In this document: positions 54,396-63,410 of the stretch, piece by piece
Layout: each line of letters begins with the position of its first letter
Numbering within the stretch: the stretch's first letter is position 1
Source: Myxococcaceae bacterium
GTDB lineage: Bacteria; Myxococcota; Myxococcia; Myxococcales; Myxococcaceae
Reading direction: 5' to 3'
Length of the DNA: 64,000 nucleotides
Assembly (NCBI GenBank): GCA_016793095.1
Contig: JAEUJQ010000073.1
Coordinates: forward strand, 124,001-188,000
Program-made: the position numbers and the translations under genes
Notes under the pieces: model-generated
What the model saw: the letters and a program-made list of their open reading frames with translations, nothing else
Database searches by the model: none
What the model was told of the DNA's origin: nothing

Positions 54396-54665
54396 CTGGG
54401 GCGGCGGTGGAGCAGGCCCGCACGGCGTTCGCTCCGGCCCAGACCGATCTCGCGCGATGGAGAAGGTGTACGGCACCCTCATCGCCGAGCTGGGGAAGGC
54501 GGCGGCCGCCAGCGGTCGAAGAAGGAGGCGGGCGACGGCCAGTGAGGCGGACTCCGGAGGTGTTCTGAGGTCCAGCGCCCTCGCGTGGCGCGTGACCGGG
54601 CGTGCGCGCCGCCGCGGAGGCAGTTGAGCGCGCGTCGCCAGGCGTGTTGTTGGCTCGGGAGGCGG

Positions 54666-55142
54666 TCAGCGGCGCGTCGCTGGGCGTGTTCGGAGGTCGG
54701 AACACGGCCGGTGGGGCGCGACCGGCCGATTCTGGAGCCCAAGGTGCACGGGGGCGTGGTGAAGCCCCTCATGGTTCGCCGGTTTCCGGGACAGTCGGCG
54801 CACCAGCGTCTTCGCGCGAGCGGCCGACGGGCAGTCAGCGAACCGGCTCAGGTGTGCGGGGCTCAGGCGTCGGAGCGCGTTGGGCCCGAGAAGCAGGGCC
54901 AGACGCAGGGCTCCCAGCGCGGCGTCATCGCTCTCGGGAACGCCCGCTGCCTGGTCGAGCAGCCGGCCGACGGAGCGAGCCTGGGCCTCGGTCAGGCACG
55001 GGCTGCCATCGCGCTTCACCCAGTCTCCGGGGTTGTCGTCAGGGTGGAAGCTGATGCCCGCGTCGATGAGCGCCCACCAGAGCTGGGCGGCCTCGTCGGG
55101 CGTCGTGACCTTCGAGGGAAGGTGAGCGTCGAGTGCGTGCAT
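54666..55142 (-). CDS. Small protein next to vsr, unknown function
   Basis: 158 residues from ATG 55142, preceded by GGAGG. It is divergent from vsr with 42 bases between starts. The N-terminus is MHALDAHLPSKVTTPDEAAQ, LWWALIDAGISFHPDDNPGD, then SPCLTEAQARSVGRLLDQ, a helical pattern with a conserved 'W..L...G..fHPDD' look of small myxobacterial proteins of unknown function. The C-terminal 40 residues are basic and low in predicted order and may be extra sequence. A truncated second copy lies downstream. Confidence 0.65.
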   Translation of the reverse strand: MHALDAHLPSKVTTPDEAAQLWWALIDAGISFHPDDNPGDWVKRDGSPCLTEAQARSVGRLLDQAAGVPESDDAALGALRLALLLGPNALRRLSPAHLSRFADCPSAARAKTLVRRLSRKPANHEGLHHAPVHLGLQNRPVAPHRPCSDLRTRPATRR

Positions 55143-55184
55143 GATTCCTCCGTGGAACGAAGAGGAGTACCACGAGGGGCTGAC

Positions 55185-55769
55185 ATGCCTGCGCGAGCCA
55201 CGAATCCGCTGAGCCGCTCCGAGAACATGTCCCGCATCCGCGGGAAGGACACGGAGCCCGAGCTCATTCTCCGTCGGTCGCTGCGGGCGCGGGGACTGCG
55301 CTTCAGAAACCAGGTGAAGACGCCAGGCGGCAAGGCGGACCTGGTCATCGCGAAGTCGAAGGTGGCGTTGTTCGTCGATGGGTGCTTCTGGCACGGGTGC
55401 CCCGAGCACTACGTGCGGCCGCGCACCTCGAAGGAGTTCTGGGACACGAAGCTGCGCGAGAACGTGGACAGGGACCGCCGCCAGACGCTGGCTCTCGACG
55501 CCGAGAGATGGACGGTCGTGAGGGTGTGGGAGCACGAGCTGCGTGAGGACCCGGAGCGCGTTGCGAACCTGGTGGTCGACAGTCTGACGGCCGGAGTCGC
55601 GAGGGCGGAGGCGTGGCGCGTGGTGCGGGTGACCTGGCTCGACCCGGTCGCCGGGCTGGAGCGCCGCCAGCTCGAGGAACTCCGCGACGGCACCCGGCAG
55701 CAGGTGGAGGAGCGTGTGCGCTCGACGAAGAAGGTCGGCCGCGTGAAGGGCGTCATCCGTCCAGGCTGA
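55185..55769 (+). CDS. vsr: Very short patch repair endonuclease
   Basis: 194 residues from ATG 55185. Family features: NPLSRSENMSRIRGKDTEPE, LRARGLRFRNQVKTPGGKAD, DLVIAKSKVALFVDGCFWHG, CPEHYVRPRTSKEFWDTKL, with the catalytic Asp in PGGKADLV and Cys/His zinc ligands around FWHGCPEHY. It nicks at T:G mismatches created by deamination of methylcytosine, so it protects sites of the adjacent C5 methyltransferase. It is longer than E. coli Vsr (~156) by a Glu/Arg-rich C-terminal tail. Next gene is the methyltransferase, on the same strand. Confidence 0.93.
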   Translation: MPARATNPLSRSENMSRIRGKDTEPELILRRSLRARGLRFRNQVKTPGGKADLVIAKSKVALFVDGCFWHGCPEHYVRPRTSKEFWDTKLRENVDRDRRQTLALDAERWTVVRVWEHELREDPERVANLVVDSLTAGVARAEAWRVVRVTWLDPVAGLERRQLEELRDGTRQQVEERVRSTKKVGRVKGVIRPG

Positions 55770-55847
55770 GTTGGCCCGCGGAGCCGCGTGTGGCACAAAG
55801 GCGACTCCGCTGAACCAGAAGAGGGGCAACCGTTGGCTCAGGTCGAG

Positions 55848-56930
55848 ATGTCAGCCGCGAATGGTAGGCAGCGCCCGCGCAGCCGGACGAAGCGCAGGAG
55901 CGTGACGAACATGACCAGCCGGAAGGCCTCTGGGCCGACGTTCATCGACCTCTTCGCGGGCATCGGCGGCTTCCGCTGGGCGCTCGAGCGCACGCTCAAG
56001 GGCACGTGCGTCTTCGCATCCGAGTGGGACAAGTTCGCGCAGACCACCTACGAGGCGAACTTCGGCCATCGGCCTCACGGCGACATCACGAAGATCGATC
56101 CCTCGGAGATTCCGGTCCACGACATCCTCACGGCAGGGTTCCCGTGTCAGCCGTTCTCCATCGCCGGCGTGTCGAAGGCGAACGCGCTTGGGCGGAAGCA
56201 CGGCTTCGAGCACGCGACCCAGGGAACGTTGTTCTTCAACGTCGCGAAGATCATCGAGAAGCGGAAGCCGCGCGCGTTCATCCTGGAGAACGTGAAGAAC
56301 CTGAAGTCGCACGACAAGGGCAACACGTTCAGGGTCATCACCGAGGCGCTGAAGGAGCTGGGCTACCACTTCGACTCGCGCGTGATCGATGCGCGCTCCT
56401 GGGTGCCGCAGCACCGGGAGCGCATCTTCATCGTCGGTTTCCGTGAGGAGAACGAGCACAAGGCGTTCAAGTGGCCGACCCCTCCGGAGGGCAGCCCCGA
56501 GTTCCGCTCGATCCTCGAGGAGACCGTGGCGCCGAAGTACACGCTTACCGACGGGCTCTGGGAGTACCTGCAGGCCTACGCCGCGAAGCACAAGGCGGCT
56601 GGGAATGGCTTCGGCTTTGGCATGACCGACCCGAAGGGTGTGTCTCGGACGCTGAGCGCCCGGTACTACAAGGACGGCTCAGAGGTGTTGGTCGCCCAGC
56701 CGCGGAAGAACCCGCGTCGCCTCACGCCGAGGGAGTGTGCGCGGCTGATGGGCTACCCGGAGCAGATGAAGATCGTCTGCTCGGATACGCGTGCGTACAA
56801 GCAGTTCGGGAACTCGGTAGTGGTGCCGGTCGTGACAGCGATCTGCAAGCAGGTCGTGGCGGCGTTCGACACCCAGAGGAGGCCGCTCGCGGAATACCAA
56901 GCGGAGTTGTTCCCGCGGCAAGTGGCGTAG
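55848..56930 (+). CDS. C5-cytosine DNA methyltransferase (Dcm/M.EcoRII-like)
   Basis: 360 residues from ATG 55848; GTG 55788 and ATG 55911 (AGGAG 10 bases upstream) are alternatives. Motif I is [12 protein letters not shown], motif [13 protein letters not shown] with the catalytic Cys, motif VI LENVKN, motif [15 protein letters not shown] and motif [12 protein letters not shown]. The target-recognition region lies between VIII and X (about residues 195-300) and is compact. With Vsr and an EcoRII-type nuclease beside it, methylation of the inner C of a CCWGG-like site is the natural guess. Last gene of the M-side; 66 bases separate it from the nuclease. Confidence 0.93.
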   Translation: MSAANGRQRPRSRTKRRSVTNMTSRKASGPTFIDLFAGIGGFRWALERTLKGTCVFASEWDKFAQTTYEANFGHRPHGDITKIDPSEIPVHDILTAGFPCQPFSIAGVSKANALGRKHGFEHATQGTLFFNVAKIIEKRKPRAFILENVKNLKSHDKGNTFRVITEALKELGYHFDSRVIDARSWVPQHRERIFIVGFREENEHKAFKWPTPPEGSPEFRSILEETVAPKYTLTDGLWEYLQAYAAKHKAAGNGFGFGMTDPKGVSRTLSARYYKDGSEVLVAQPRKNPRRLTPRECARLMGYPEQMKIVCSDTRAYKQFGNSVVVPVVTAICKQVVAAFDTQRRPLAEYQAELFPRQVA

Positions 56931-56996
56931 GTATTACGCAGGCTTTTGACTTGGTGTTCGAGTTCACGCCGTTGATACCCATGCAGGTCCCGACAA

Positions 56997-58235
56997 ATGC
57001 ACTTCGCGATCAAGCGCCTTTCGCAAGTCGAAGTCTCGGCGCGGCAAGGGCTCCGACGGCAGTCGTTAGGCACATCGAACCAGCATGAACTCAACGCTGG
57101 GATGCTCCGAAGAGAACTGAGACTTCCCACGGATGTGAGCGCCGATCTTGAGCTGCTGTTCTACACAGCGGATGACCAAGAGCCGGTCGTTGAGCGCGCA
57201 ACCTACCGACTCTACGACGCGCGTCGAGCGAAGACGCATCGCAGCGCAGAGTACCGACTGTACTATCACACGGACAGAGTTCCTGAGCTGGCGCGAGCGG
57301 GAGATTTGCTGGTCGTCTTTCGGCCCGAGACGGACGGAAAGAGACTCATCGCAGTCATCGTCCGGCAAGGCACTCGAATCGAGGGGATGCTGTTGAGTGC
57401 GCTCAGAGTCGATCCTGGAGCTGCATTAGCCAGGTTTTCGCTCCGGGAAGACCGACGACTTGAGCGGACCGAAATGGAGCAGATCGGCCAGCTCAAACTG
57501 CTCACTGAGCAGCAGCATCCTATTGCGGAGCATCCACTTCTTGCCGAGGCTCTTCGAAGCAGACGAATGCCCAAGCCAGAAGAGCTTGCAAGGGCGGCAA
57601 GGACGTCGATCATCGCGCGCTACGGCGACGTCCCTCCCGACGAGTTCTTGGAGAAGACAGTCGACGAGGAGTCTCGACTGTACTTCGGTATTGAAAAAGT
57701 TGTTAACGAGAGGAAGCTTCGACAGATGGTCGAGGACGGAGCGCAACTAAACGCTCTTCTTGCTTTTGCACTGTCAATCTTCCAGTCCAGAAAAGCGAGG
57801 CGTGGTCTGAGTCTCCAATCGCATTTCGGTGCGTTGCTCACTCGAGAGGGGATCCCGTACACGCCCCAATGCCTAACAGAGCGCGGGGAGACGCCAGACT
57901 TCGTGATACCAGGTCAAACCCACTACTCTGACAGGGCGTTCCCTGAGAAGTGGCTGCGTATGGTTGCGTGCAAGTCTGCAGTGCGCGAGCGGTGGCGGCA
58001 GATCCTGAATGAAGCTGAGCGCATTCCGGAGAAATACCTGCTCACCTTGGACCCGGAACTCTCGGCCGATCTCCTTTCGAACATGGAATCTGAGCGCCTG
58101 AAGTCATTCGTTCCAGCAAGCACGAAGCGGAAGGCGTATGCGCTGATACCCAGTGTAGAGACGGTGGGCGACCTGATTGCGCGGCTGAACACAGCAGTCG
58201 AGCAGGCCCGAAGGGCTGGTCTGCTGAACCCGTAG
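56997..58235 (+). CDS. EcoRII-type restriction endonuclease
   Basis: 412 residues, close to the ~400 of EcoRII. N-terminal effector domain: IKRLSQVEVSARQG to HELN. The catalytic C-domain is clear: QSRKARRGLSLQSHFGALLT, TPQCLTERGETPDFVIPG (PD of the PD-D/EXK site), YSDRAFPEKWLRMVACKSAV (catalytic Lys), ERWRQILNEAERIPEKYLLT. It should cut a site protected by the adjacent methyltransferase. The gene has visibly lower GC and more A/T third positions than its neighbours, a sign of transfer. Start ATG 56997 leaves a slightly short N-terminus compared with EcoRII. Confidence 0.93.
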   Translation: MHFAIKRLSQVEVSARQGLRRQSLGTSNQHELNAGMLRRELRLPTDVSADLELLFYTADDQEPVVERATYRLYDARRAKTHRSAEYRLYYHTDRVPELARAGDLLVVFRPETDGKRLIAVIVRQGTRIEGMLLSALRVDPGAALARFSLREDRRLERTEMEQIGQLKLLTEQQHPIAEHPLLAEALRSRRMPKPEELARAARTSIIARYGDVPPDEFLEKTVDEESRLYFGIEKVVNERKLRQMVEDGAQLNALLAFALSIFQSRKARRGLSLQSHFGALLTREGIPYTPQCLTERGETPDFVIPGQTHYSDRAFPEKWLRMVACKSAVRERWRQILNEAERIPEKYLLTLDPELSADLLSNMESERLKSFVPASTKRKAYALIPSVETVGDLIARLNTAVEQARRAGLLNP

Positions 58236-58278
58236 CAGCGCCGCCTCGGCGCCTGCCCTCCGTGCGAGTTGGGACACG

Positions 58279-61200
58279 CTACTGATAGCGGACGCCTTGG
58301 ACCCCTGCGATTGCGACGAATGCCGAACTCCATACTGAATGGATGAAAAGAATGCCCCCAGGCGAAACTGCCAAATGGGGCGTGATCGAGAGGTCAACCG
58401 TTCGCGCGTCAACGAAATGGGAGAGTGACGAGCCACCTCCGGCGAGCAACACTGGGGTCGACGAGCCAACAGGCAGCATGTACACGAGGTGGTTGATGGG
58501 CGTGCCGCCGCCGATCTGGGTGGACGAAACAAAGAAGATGTTGCCAGCCGCATCAGCAACTGCCTCCTGAACATCTGGGACTACGGCGCGGAAGGTGTAC
58601 GCCCCAGTGACCGAATCGACCCATGCTAGTGTGGACACGCCATTACACGCTGGTTGTGTCGTCCACACTCGGCGCAGTCCCCAAGCAGGGACTCCCGTAA
58701 GATTGCCCACCCCATACCGAATCGACCCAGTCGTGTCGAACTCCAAACCGGCCCCCGGAACGCCGCTACACGCCATCATCGGCGGGCTGAATGGCGTGTC
58801 CATGACGTTGAGAGTGCCCGGTTCGATGTATCGGAACTTCTGGTAGTAGAGCCGGGAACCGGTGCCTGACCAGATGGGCTGCAGTGAAAGATTCGCGCCA
58901 ACCGAAGAAACGCCGGGTGTCTCGGGCCCCGTGCCGCCACCGGCGTACCGGGTTGCCGTTGCAGGGACGGTTGTGAGGTCGAGTCGGTCGATGGCGCCAC
59001 CACCAGGAACGAACCCGGCACCATAGACAAGCCCTGCAGGCGTCGATGCGTATGCGTAGTACTGTGGTAGAACTGTTGGAGTCAGGCCGCCCGACGCGCT
59101 CATGATGATGGTAGCAGGTCCGGAGTAGGTGCGACCTGCAAAGACAAGCCTCCGGTCTGGGAGAACTGCGAAGTGCGTCGCAGGAGACGGCGACGCAATC
59201 GTGGCGGGTCCGTCCCATGCGGGTGTGTTGAGGTCGTCGGTTCTCAGTCGGTCGGCGTTCATGATCGGGAAGATCGTGCCGACCGCCGGAGCGTTCACGG
59301 TGTGGTTCCACGTACAGGCGCCAATCTGGTTCCGATGCAGGTCAAAGCACCTTTGCTGCAGCGTCACCGGCCCGCTCAGCATGCCGACGCGCGCCGTGTC
59401 GGACAGGACACCCGAGGCGTTGGTATAGCCGTCGAGCCCATAGAACCCGCTGCCGGGGTCAGACGAGTCGCTCTCCATTCGAATGTTCGCGACTGGCTGG
59501 CCGCCGCTCGTGGCCGTGCAGTCCATTGCGGTGGTTCGTGCACCCCACAGGAGTGATTGCCCGTTGCCCGCAGTAACAGCGAAACTCAGCGGGGTGTTGC
59601 TCGTGGCAACCCCACTGACCATGAAGATGCCACTCGCGACGCTCCCGGCAGCCGCTGACCCAAAGTAGACATTGCCAGCCCCATCGGTTGCGATCGGCGC
59701 TGGCGCGAGCAATCCGTCGAAGTTCGTTGATGCGCAGTCGGAGTACTCTGGATTGAACGGTCCCGAGCTGGCCCCGCAGACAGCGCTGAGAATGCTCGTT
59801 CTGCGGTCGACCCGGAGAAGTTGGTTGCCGTGCGAGATGAGCAGATCGCCGAGCGGCCCGAACGCGACCCCGTGGCGACCCCCACCGGCAAGGAACTGGA
59901 GCGATCGTCCGTGGATCGACTGCCCGGCGACCGCAGGGGGAAGAGCCGCCCCGTTGGCGGCCTCGCCGCCGCGCGTGATGTTGGTGAATTGGTTGGGTCC
60001 GTCTCGTCGAACGACACGGGTCGGGGAGACTGCGCCTGCGGCGGCGTTGAAGGCGGGTGCTTCGCATCGTGCACCCCCGAAGAATGTCGAAGGGCCGAAC
60101 TTCGCCAGCCAGTATTGCAGCTCGACAACCGTTCCCGCATTCGTCATCCCCGTCCCGCAGCCGACGGGCGTGGCGGTGAACTCACGCGTGATGAGGCCTG
60201 ATGCGAGATCAACACGGCGCAAACGGAGTGGCTGGTCATCGAGTATGACCACCTCGGTGTCAGTCGCGACCAGGTCGACGGCAGACAGTGTCGCGTTCGT
60301 CGCCTGCCCGCCGTCGCCGTAGTTCATCGAGCTTCCCGCGGTGCCACCGCCCGCGATGGTCGTCACGAGCATCGTCGTGAGGTCGAGCCGGCGCAGCCTC
60401 GTTCTCTCGAGGATGTAGAGCATGCTCTGTGAGTCGTTGAGCGCGAGGCGAATGATCGGCTGGAACCTGGCAGCACTCACGGGTCCTCCGTCGCCGCCCG
60501 TCTGGCATTGCGTGGCGAGGCCACCGAGGTCGGAAATCGTCCCATCGACGTCGATCTTCGAGAGCACGCAGTTCGCGGTCGCAACGTAGAGCGTCCCATC
60601 CGTCGCAGCTGTGAACGCAGGAACGCTCTGGGCGACCGCGGCAGCTGCGTGGCCGGGAATGCCGGACCGAAAGCCGCCCGATGGGGCCGTTCTGGCCCTG
60701 TTCAAGATGGGCACGATGGTCCCGTTCGGGACACCAACTGGGGTCACCGTGGCCTGAGCGTTCGCAGTGGCGATGGTCGCGGTGAGCGTCTGCGCAAGCG
60801 TGCGACGGCCAAGGGTGACCGAAACAGGAACCAGTCCCCCCGCGGTGCTGACGATGCTTGGGCTATCGGGCGTGAGGCCGAGCGTGCCGGCGATGGTGAC
60901 CGGCACGCCTGCGACGCCGGCATCGCCCTGGAGAACCCGAAAGACGAAGGCATCGGTGAGGTGCTCGTTGATGCGTCCGGCATCAGGAGTACTCACGACG
61001 ATCACGGTGTAGGGCACACCAGCATCGGAAGTTCCGCCAGCATTTCCGCCGGCACTGGCTGAGCCGCCAGCCATCGCTGAGCCGCCAGCCGTTCCCGAGC
61101 CGCCAGCCGTTGCTGAGCCGCCAGCCATCGCCGAGCCACCAGCCGTCGCCGAGCCACCAGCCATCGCCGAGCCACCAGCCATCGCCGAGCCACCAGCCGT

Positions 61201-61410
61201 CGCCGAGCCACCAGCCGTCGCCGAGCCGCCAGCCGTCGCCGAGCCACCAGCTGTCGCCGAGCCGCCAGCCGTCGCCGAGCCACCAGACGTCGCCGAGCCG
61301 CCAGCCATCGCCGAGCCACCAGCCGTTGAGCCAGCGTCGGAGCCTGAAGAGGGACCGCCGCACGCCGCGAAGGTGACGAGAGCCAGAAACAACGCACGAG
61401 ATGAACGCAT
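58279..61410 (-). CDS. Large lipoprotein with GGSA(T/M)A linker and two propeller-like domains
   Basis: 1043 residues from ATG 61410. Lipobox FAAC, then (A/T)(M/T)AGGSA repeats over ~90 residues. An Ig/Big_1-like domain follows (NEHLTDAFVFRVLQGDAGVA, SIVSTAGGLVPVSVTLG). The centre has six-bladed NHL-type strands (FTAATDGTLYVATANCVLSK, LYILERTRLRRLDLTTMLVT), and another Ig domain separates a second, shorter propeller (HFAVLPDRRLVFAGRTYSG). The arrangement suggests a large surface adhesin or enzyme scaffold. Base composition is lower in GC than most of the window, and it sits next to the restriction-modification island. Confidence 0.82.
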   Translation of the reverse strand: MRSSRALFLALVTFAACGGPSSGSDAGSTAGGSAMAGGSATSGGSATAGGSATAGGSATAGGSATAGGSATAGGSAMAGGSAMAGGSATAGGSAMAGGSATAGGSGTAGGSAMAGGSASAGGNAGGTSDAGVPYTVIVVSTPDAGRINEHLTDAFVFRVLQGDAGVAGVPVTIAGTLGLTPDSPSIVSTAGGLVPVSVTLGRRTLAQTLTATIATANAQATVTPVGVPNGTIVPILNRARTAPSGGFRSGIPGHAAAAVAQSVPAFTAATDGTLYVATANCVLSKIDVDGTISDLGGLATQCQTGGDGGPVSAARFQPIIRLALNDSQSMLYILERTRLRRLDLTTMLVTTIAGGGTAGSSMNYGDGGQATNATLSAVDLVATDTEVVILDDQPLRLRRVDLASGLITREFTATPVGCGTGMTNAGTVVELQYWLAKFGPSTFFGGARCEAPAFNAAAGAVSPTRVVRRDGPNQFTNITRGGEAANGAALPPAVAGQSIHGRSLQFLAGGGRHGVAFGPLGDLLISHGNQLLRVDRRTSILSAVCGASSGPFNPEYSDCASTNFDGLLAPAPIATDGAGNVYFGSAAAGSVASGIFMVSGVATSNTPLSFAVTAGNGQSLLWGARTTAMDCTATSGGQPVANIRMESDSSDPGSGFYGLDGYTNASGVLSDTARVGMLSGPVTLQQRCFDLHRNQIGACTWNHTVNAPAVGTIFPIMNADRLRTDDLNTPAWDGPATIASPSPATHFAVLPDRRLVFAGRTYSGPATIIMSASGGLTPTVLPQYYAYASTPAGLVYGAGFVPGGGAIDRLDLTTVPATATRYAGGGTGPETPGVSSVGANLSLQPIWSGTGSRLYYQKFRYIEPGTLNVMDTPFSPPMMACSGVPGAGLEFDTTGSIRYGVGNLTGVPAWGLRRVWTTQPACNGVSTLAWVDSVTGAYTFRAVVPDVQEAVADAAGNIFFVSSTQIGGGTPINHLVYMLPVGSSTPVLLAGGGSSLSHFVDARTVDLSITPHLAVSPGGILFIHSVWSSAFVAIAGVQGVRYQ
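61030..61332. repeat. 15-base repeat array encoding TAGGSA linker
   Basis: About 18 units of GCCACCAGCCGTCGCCGA-like sequence (15-base period) on the + strand, with CCATCGCC and CCGTCGCC variants alternating in blocks. Confidence 0.85.
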
Positions 61411-61645
61411 GGGTGACGACCGTACTTCGGATGCAGCTGACGAATCCCAGGAAAGAAGGGCCAGTTCGGAACCTGCGCACGCACGCGCGTTCAATGTGGA
61501 GCTGAGTTCGCAAGCCGTTCACGCCCAACACGGAGACGAACTCGCGCCCCGCCTCGGCACCATCCTTCGCACCCAGCTCCCAGCCCTCCCACGGCCTCCC
61601 ATGTGACCGAGACCTTCCACCGCCGACCGGGTTGAATGCGGCACC

Positions 61646-63373
61646 ATGCACCCCCGCCTCCTCGCGCTCACCCTCAGTGCCGCCATTCTCTCGTGCGGCC
61701 CCACCCAGCCCACCAACGACTTCATCGCCCAGCCCAACGAGTTCGACGACGTGCCCGTCGCCACGAAGTGCGACCCCATGAACGGCTCCCAGAACTGCCT
61801 CGAGCCCCGCGCCAACGTCGTGCGCATCGACGACGAGAGCCGCCTCAACGTCGAGTCCGGCGCGTGGGACCCCGCCACCTCGACCCTCACCATCACCTTG
61901 AAGGCCAACGCCTCGCCCGACGCGCGCATCAAGGCCGGCACCATCCTCTACCGCTCCCGCAAAGACCGCCCGCCGCTGCTCCACAAGGTCGAGGAGCTCT
62001 CCCGCTCGGGCCGCACCGTCACCTTGAAGCTCGCCCGCGTGCAGCTCAAAGACGCCTTCGCCCGCGGCCGCGTGCGCGTGCGCATCCCCATCACCGACAA
62101 GGCCTCGCTCCCGCCCCAGCCCCTCACCGGCCAGCCCAACCGCCTGCAGCAGCCCCTCGAGATCGCGCTGGGCCCCAGCGACTGCTCCGGCAACGTCATG
62201 GACAAGAACATCATCGACACCACGCCGCCCTTCACCCAGGGCCGCGTCAAGCTCGACCTCACGAAGTGCAAGTTCCGCCTCCGCGCCTGGGTCGACGCCA
62301 TCCTCGAGTGGGACGAGGGCTTCGCCAACCTCGACAAGTTCGAGCTCTCCGTCGGCGGCGCCATCGACGCCTCCATGCACGCCCGCCTCGACATCATCGC
62401 CACCGGCGGCTTCGGCGAGAAGGTGCGCCTGTGGGAGGGCCCCGAACTCCCCATCTCCGTCGGCGGCATCCTCGTCACCATCAACCCCTCCCTCTACGCC
62501 GGCTACCGCCTCGACGGAGAGGCCACCCTCGTCGTCACCCACGGCTTCGACATGACCGACTCCATCGAGGTCGGCTTCGGCTACTCCGACCGCCTGCAGT
62601 GGTACTCCATTGACGAGCGCGACAGCCGCTTCACCGAGTTCGGGCCCAACGTCACCTTCGACGGTCGCGTCAAGGCCACCGCCTTCATCGAGCCCCGCCT
62701 CGACGTGAAGGCCTTCGCCATCGCCGGCGCCACCATCACCCTCGAGACCTTCGGCGAAGCGAAGATGACCTCGACCGCCACGGTGTCCGGCGGCGCCTGG
62801 TCCGGCCAGCTCTGCACGAAGCTCGACGTCGGCGTCACCCCGAAGATCGGCGCCGTCGTCGAGGTGCTCGGCGTCAGCCTGCTCAACGAGACGATGGACC
62901 TCGGCACCATTCGCACCACCCTCGTGCCCAACCGCTGCGCCGCCGTGAACGGCCCCGTCCCCACCAACTGCGACCCGGCCTCGGAGTGCTGCATCGACGG
63001 CCAGTGCGGCAACCCCACCGAGCCCGGCACCACCGTGCGCTGCAAGAAGGGCATGGCCACCACCAACGGCCGCTTCCGCTACCGCTGCGAGACCGTCTAC
63101 CCCGAGAACTACTGCACCCGCACCGCCGACTGCGCCGACATGGCGGCCGTCAGCGTCGATGAGTGCATCAACAACCAGTGCCAACACACCTGGCCCATCT
63201 CGGAGCAGGCCGCCGTCAGCCGCATGGCCACCGCCTCCTCCAGCGCGCTCTGCCTCGCTCCGTCCTGCTGCCACTCGAAGAGCGACTGTGCCGACGGCTC
63301 GGGCATGAAGAAGAAGTGCGAGAAGCCCCAGGGCTCCGAGCCCGACGACCCGGGCACGTGCAGGAACCGCTGA
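61646..63373 (+). CDS. Lipoprotein with a Cys-rich C-terminal tail, unknown function
   Basis: 575 residues from ATG 61646. Lipobox AILSC. Residues ~40-400 form long beta strands (TSTLTITLKANASP, VKLDLTKCKFRLRAWVDAIL, AIDASMHARLDIIATGGFGE, GYRLDGEATLVVTHGF), similar in feel to a beta-sandwich or barrel-like extracellular domain. From ~430 a Cys-rich segment begins, with CDPASECCIDGQCG and CTRTADCADMAAV, the CC..C pattern of dickkopf-like and other secreted repeats. Codon use is markedly C-ending here. It precedes another Cys-rich lipoprotein by 37 bases. Confidence 0.75.
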   Translation: MHPRLLALTLSAAILSCGPTQPTNDFIAQPNEFDDVPVATKCDPMNGSQNCLEPRANVVRIDDESRLNVESGAWDPATSTLTITLKANASPDARIKAGTILYRSRKDRPPLLHKVEELSRSGRTVTLKLARVQLKDAFARGRVRVRIPITDKASLPPQPLTGQPNRLQQPLEIALGPSDCSGNVMDKNIIDTTPPFTQGRVKLDLTKCKFRLRAWVDAILEWDEGFANLDKFELSVGGAIDASMHARLDIIATGGFGEKVRLWEGPELPISVGGILVTINPSLYAGYRLDGEATLVVTHGFDMTDSIEVGFGYSDRLQWYSIDERDSRFTEFGPNVTFDGRVKATAFIEPRLDVKAFAIAGATITLETFGEAKMTSTATVSGGAWSGQLCTKLDVGVTPKIGAVVEVLGVSLLNETMDLGTIRTTLVPNRCAAVNGPVPTNCDPASECCIDGQCGNPTEPGTTVRCKKGMATTNGRFRYRCETVYPENYCTRTADCADMAAVSVDECINNQCQHTWPISEQAAVSRMATASSSALCLAPSCCHSKSDCADGSGMKKKCEKPQGSEPDDPGTCRNR

Positions 63374-63410
63374 CGCGACGGCGAACCGATTTCGGGCGAC
63401 ACTGCGCACC

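Noticed and set aside
54666-55829. Extending the small vsr-neighbour protein to 387 residues
   Set aside because: The extension is antisense to vsr; a strong GGAGG/ATG at 55142 defines the start.
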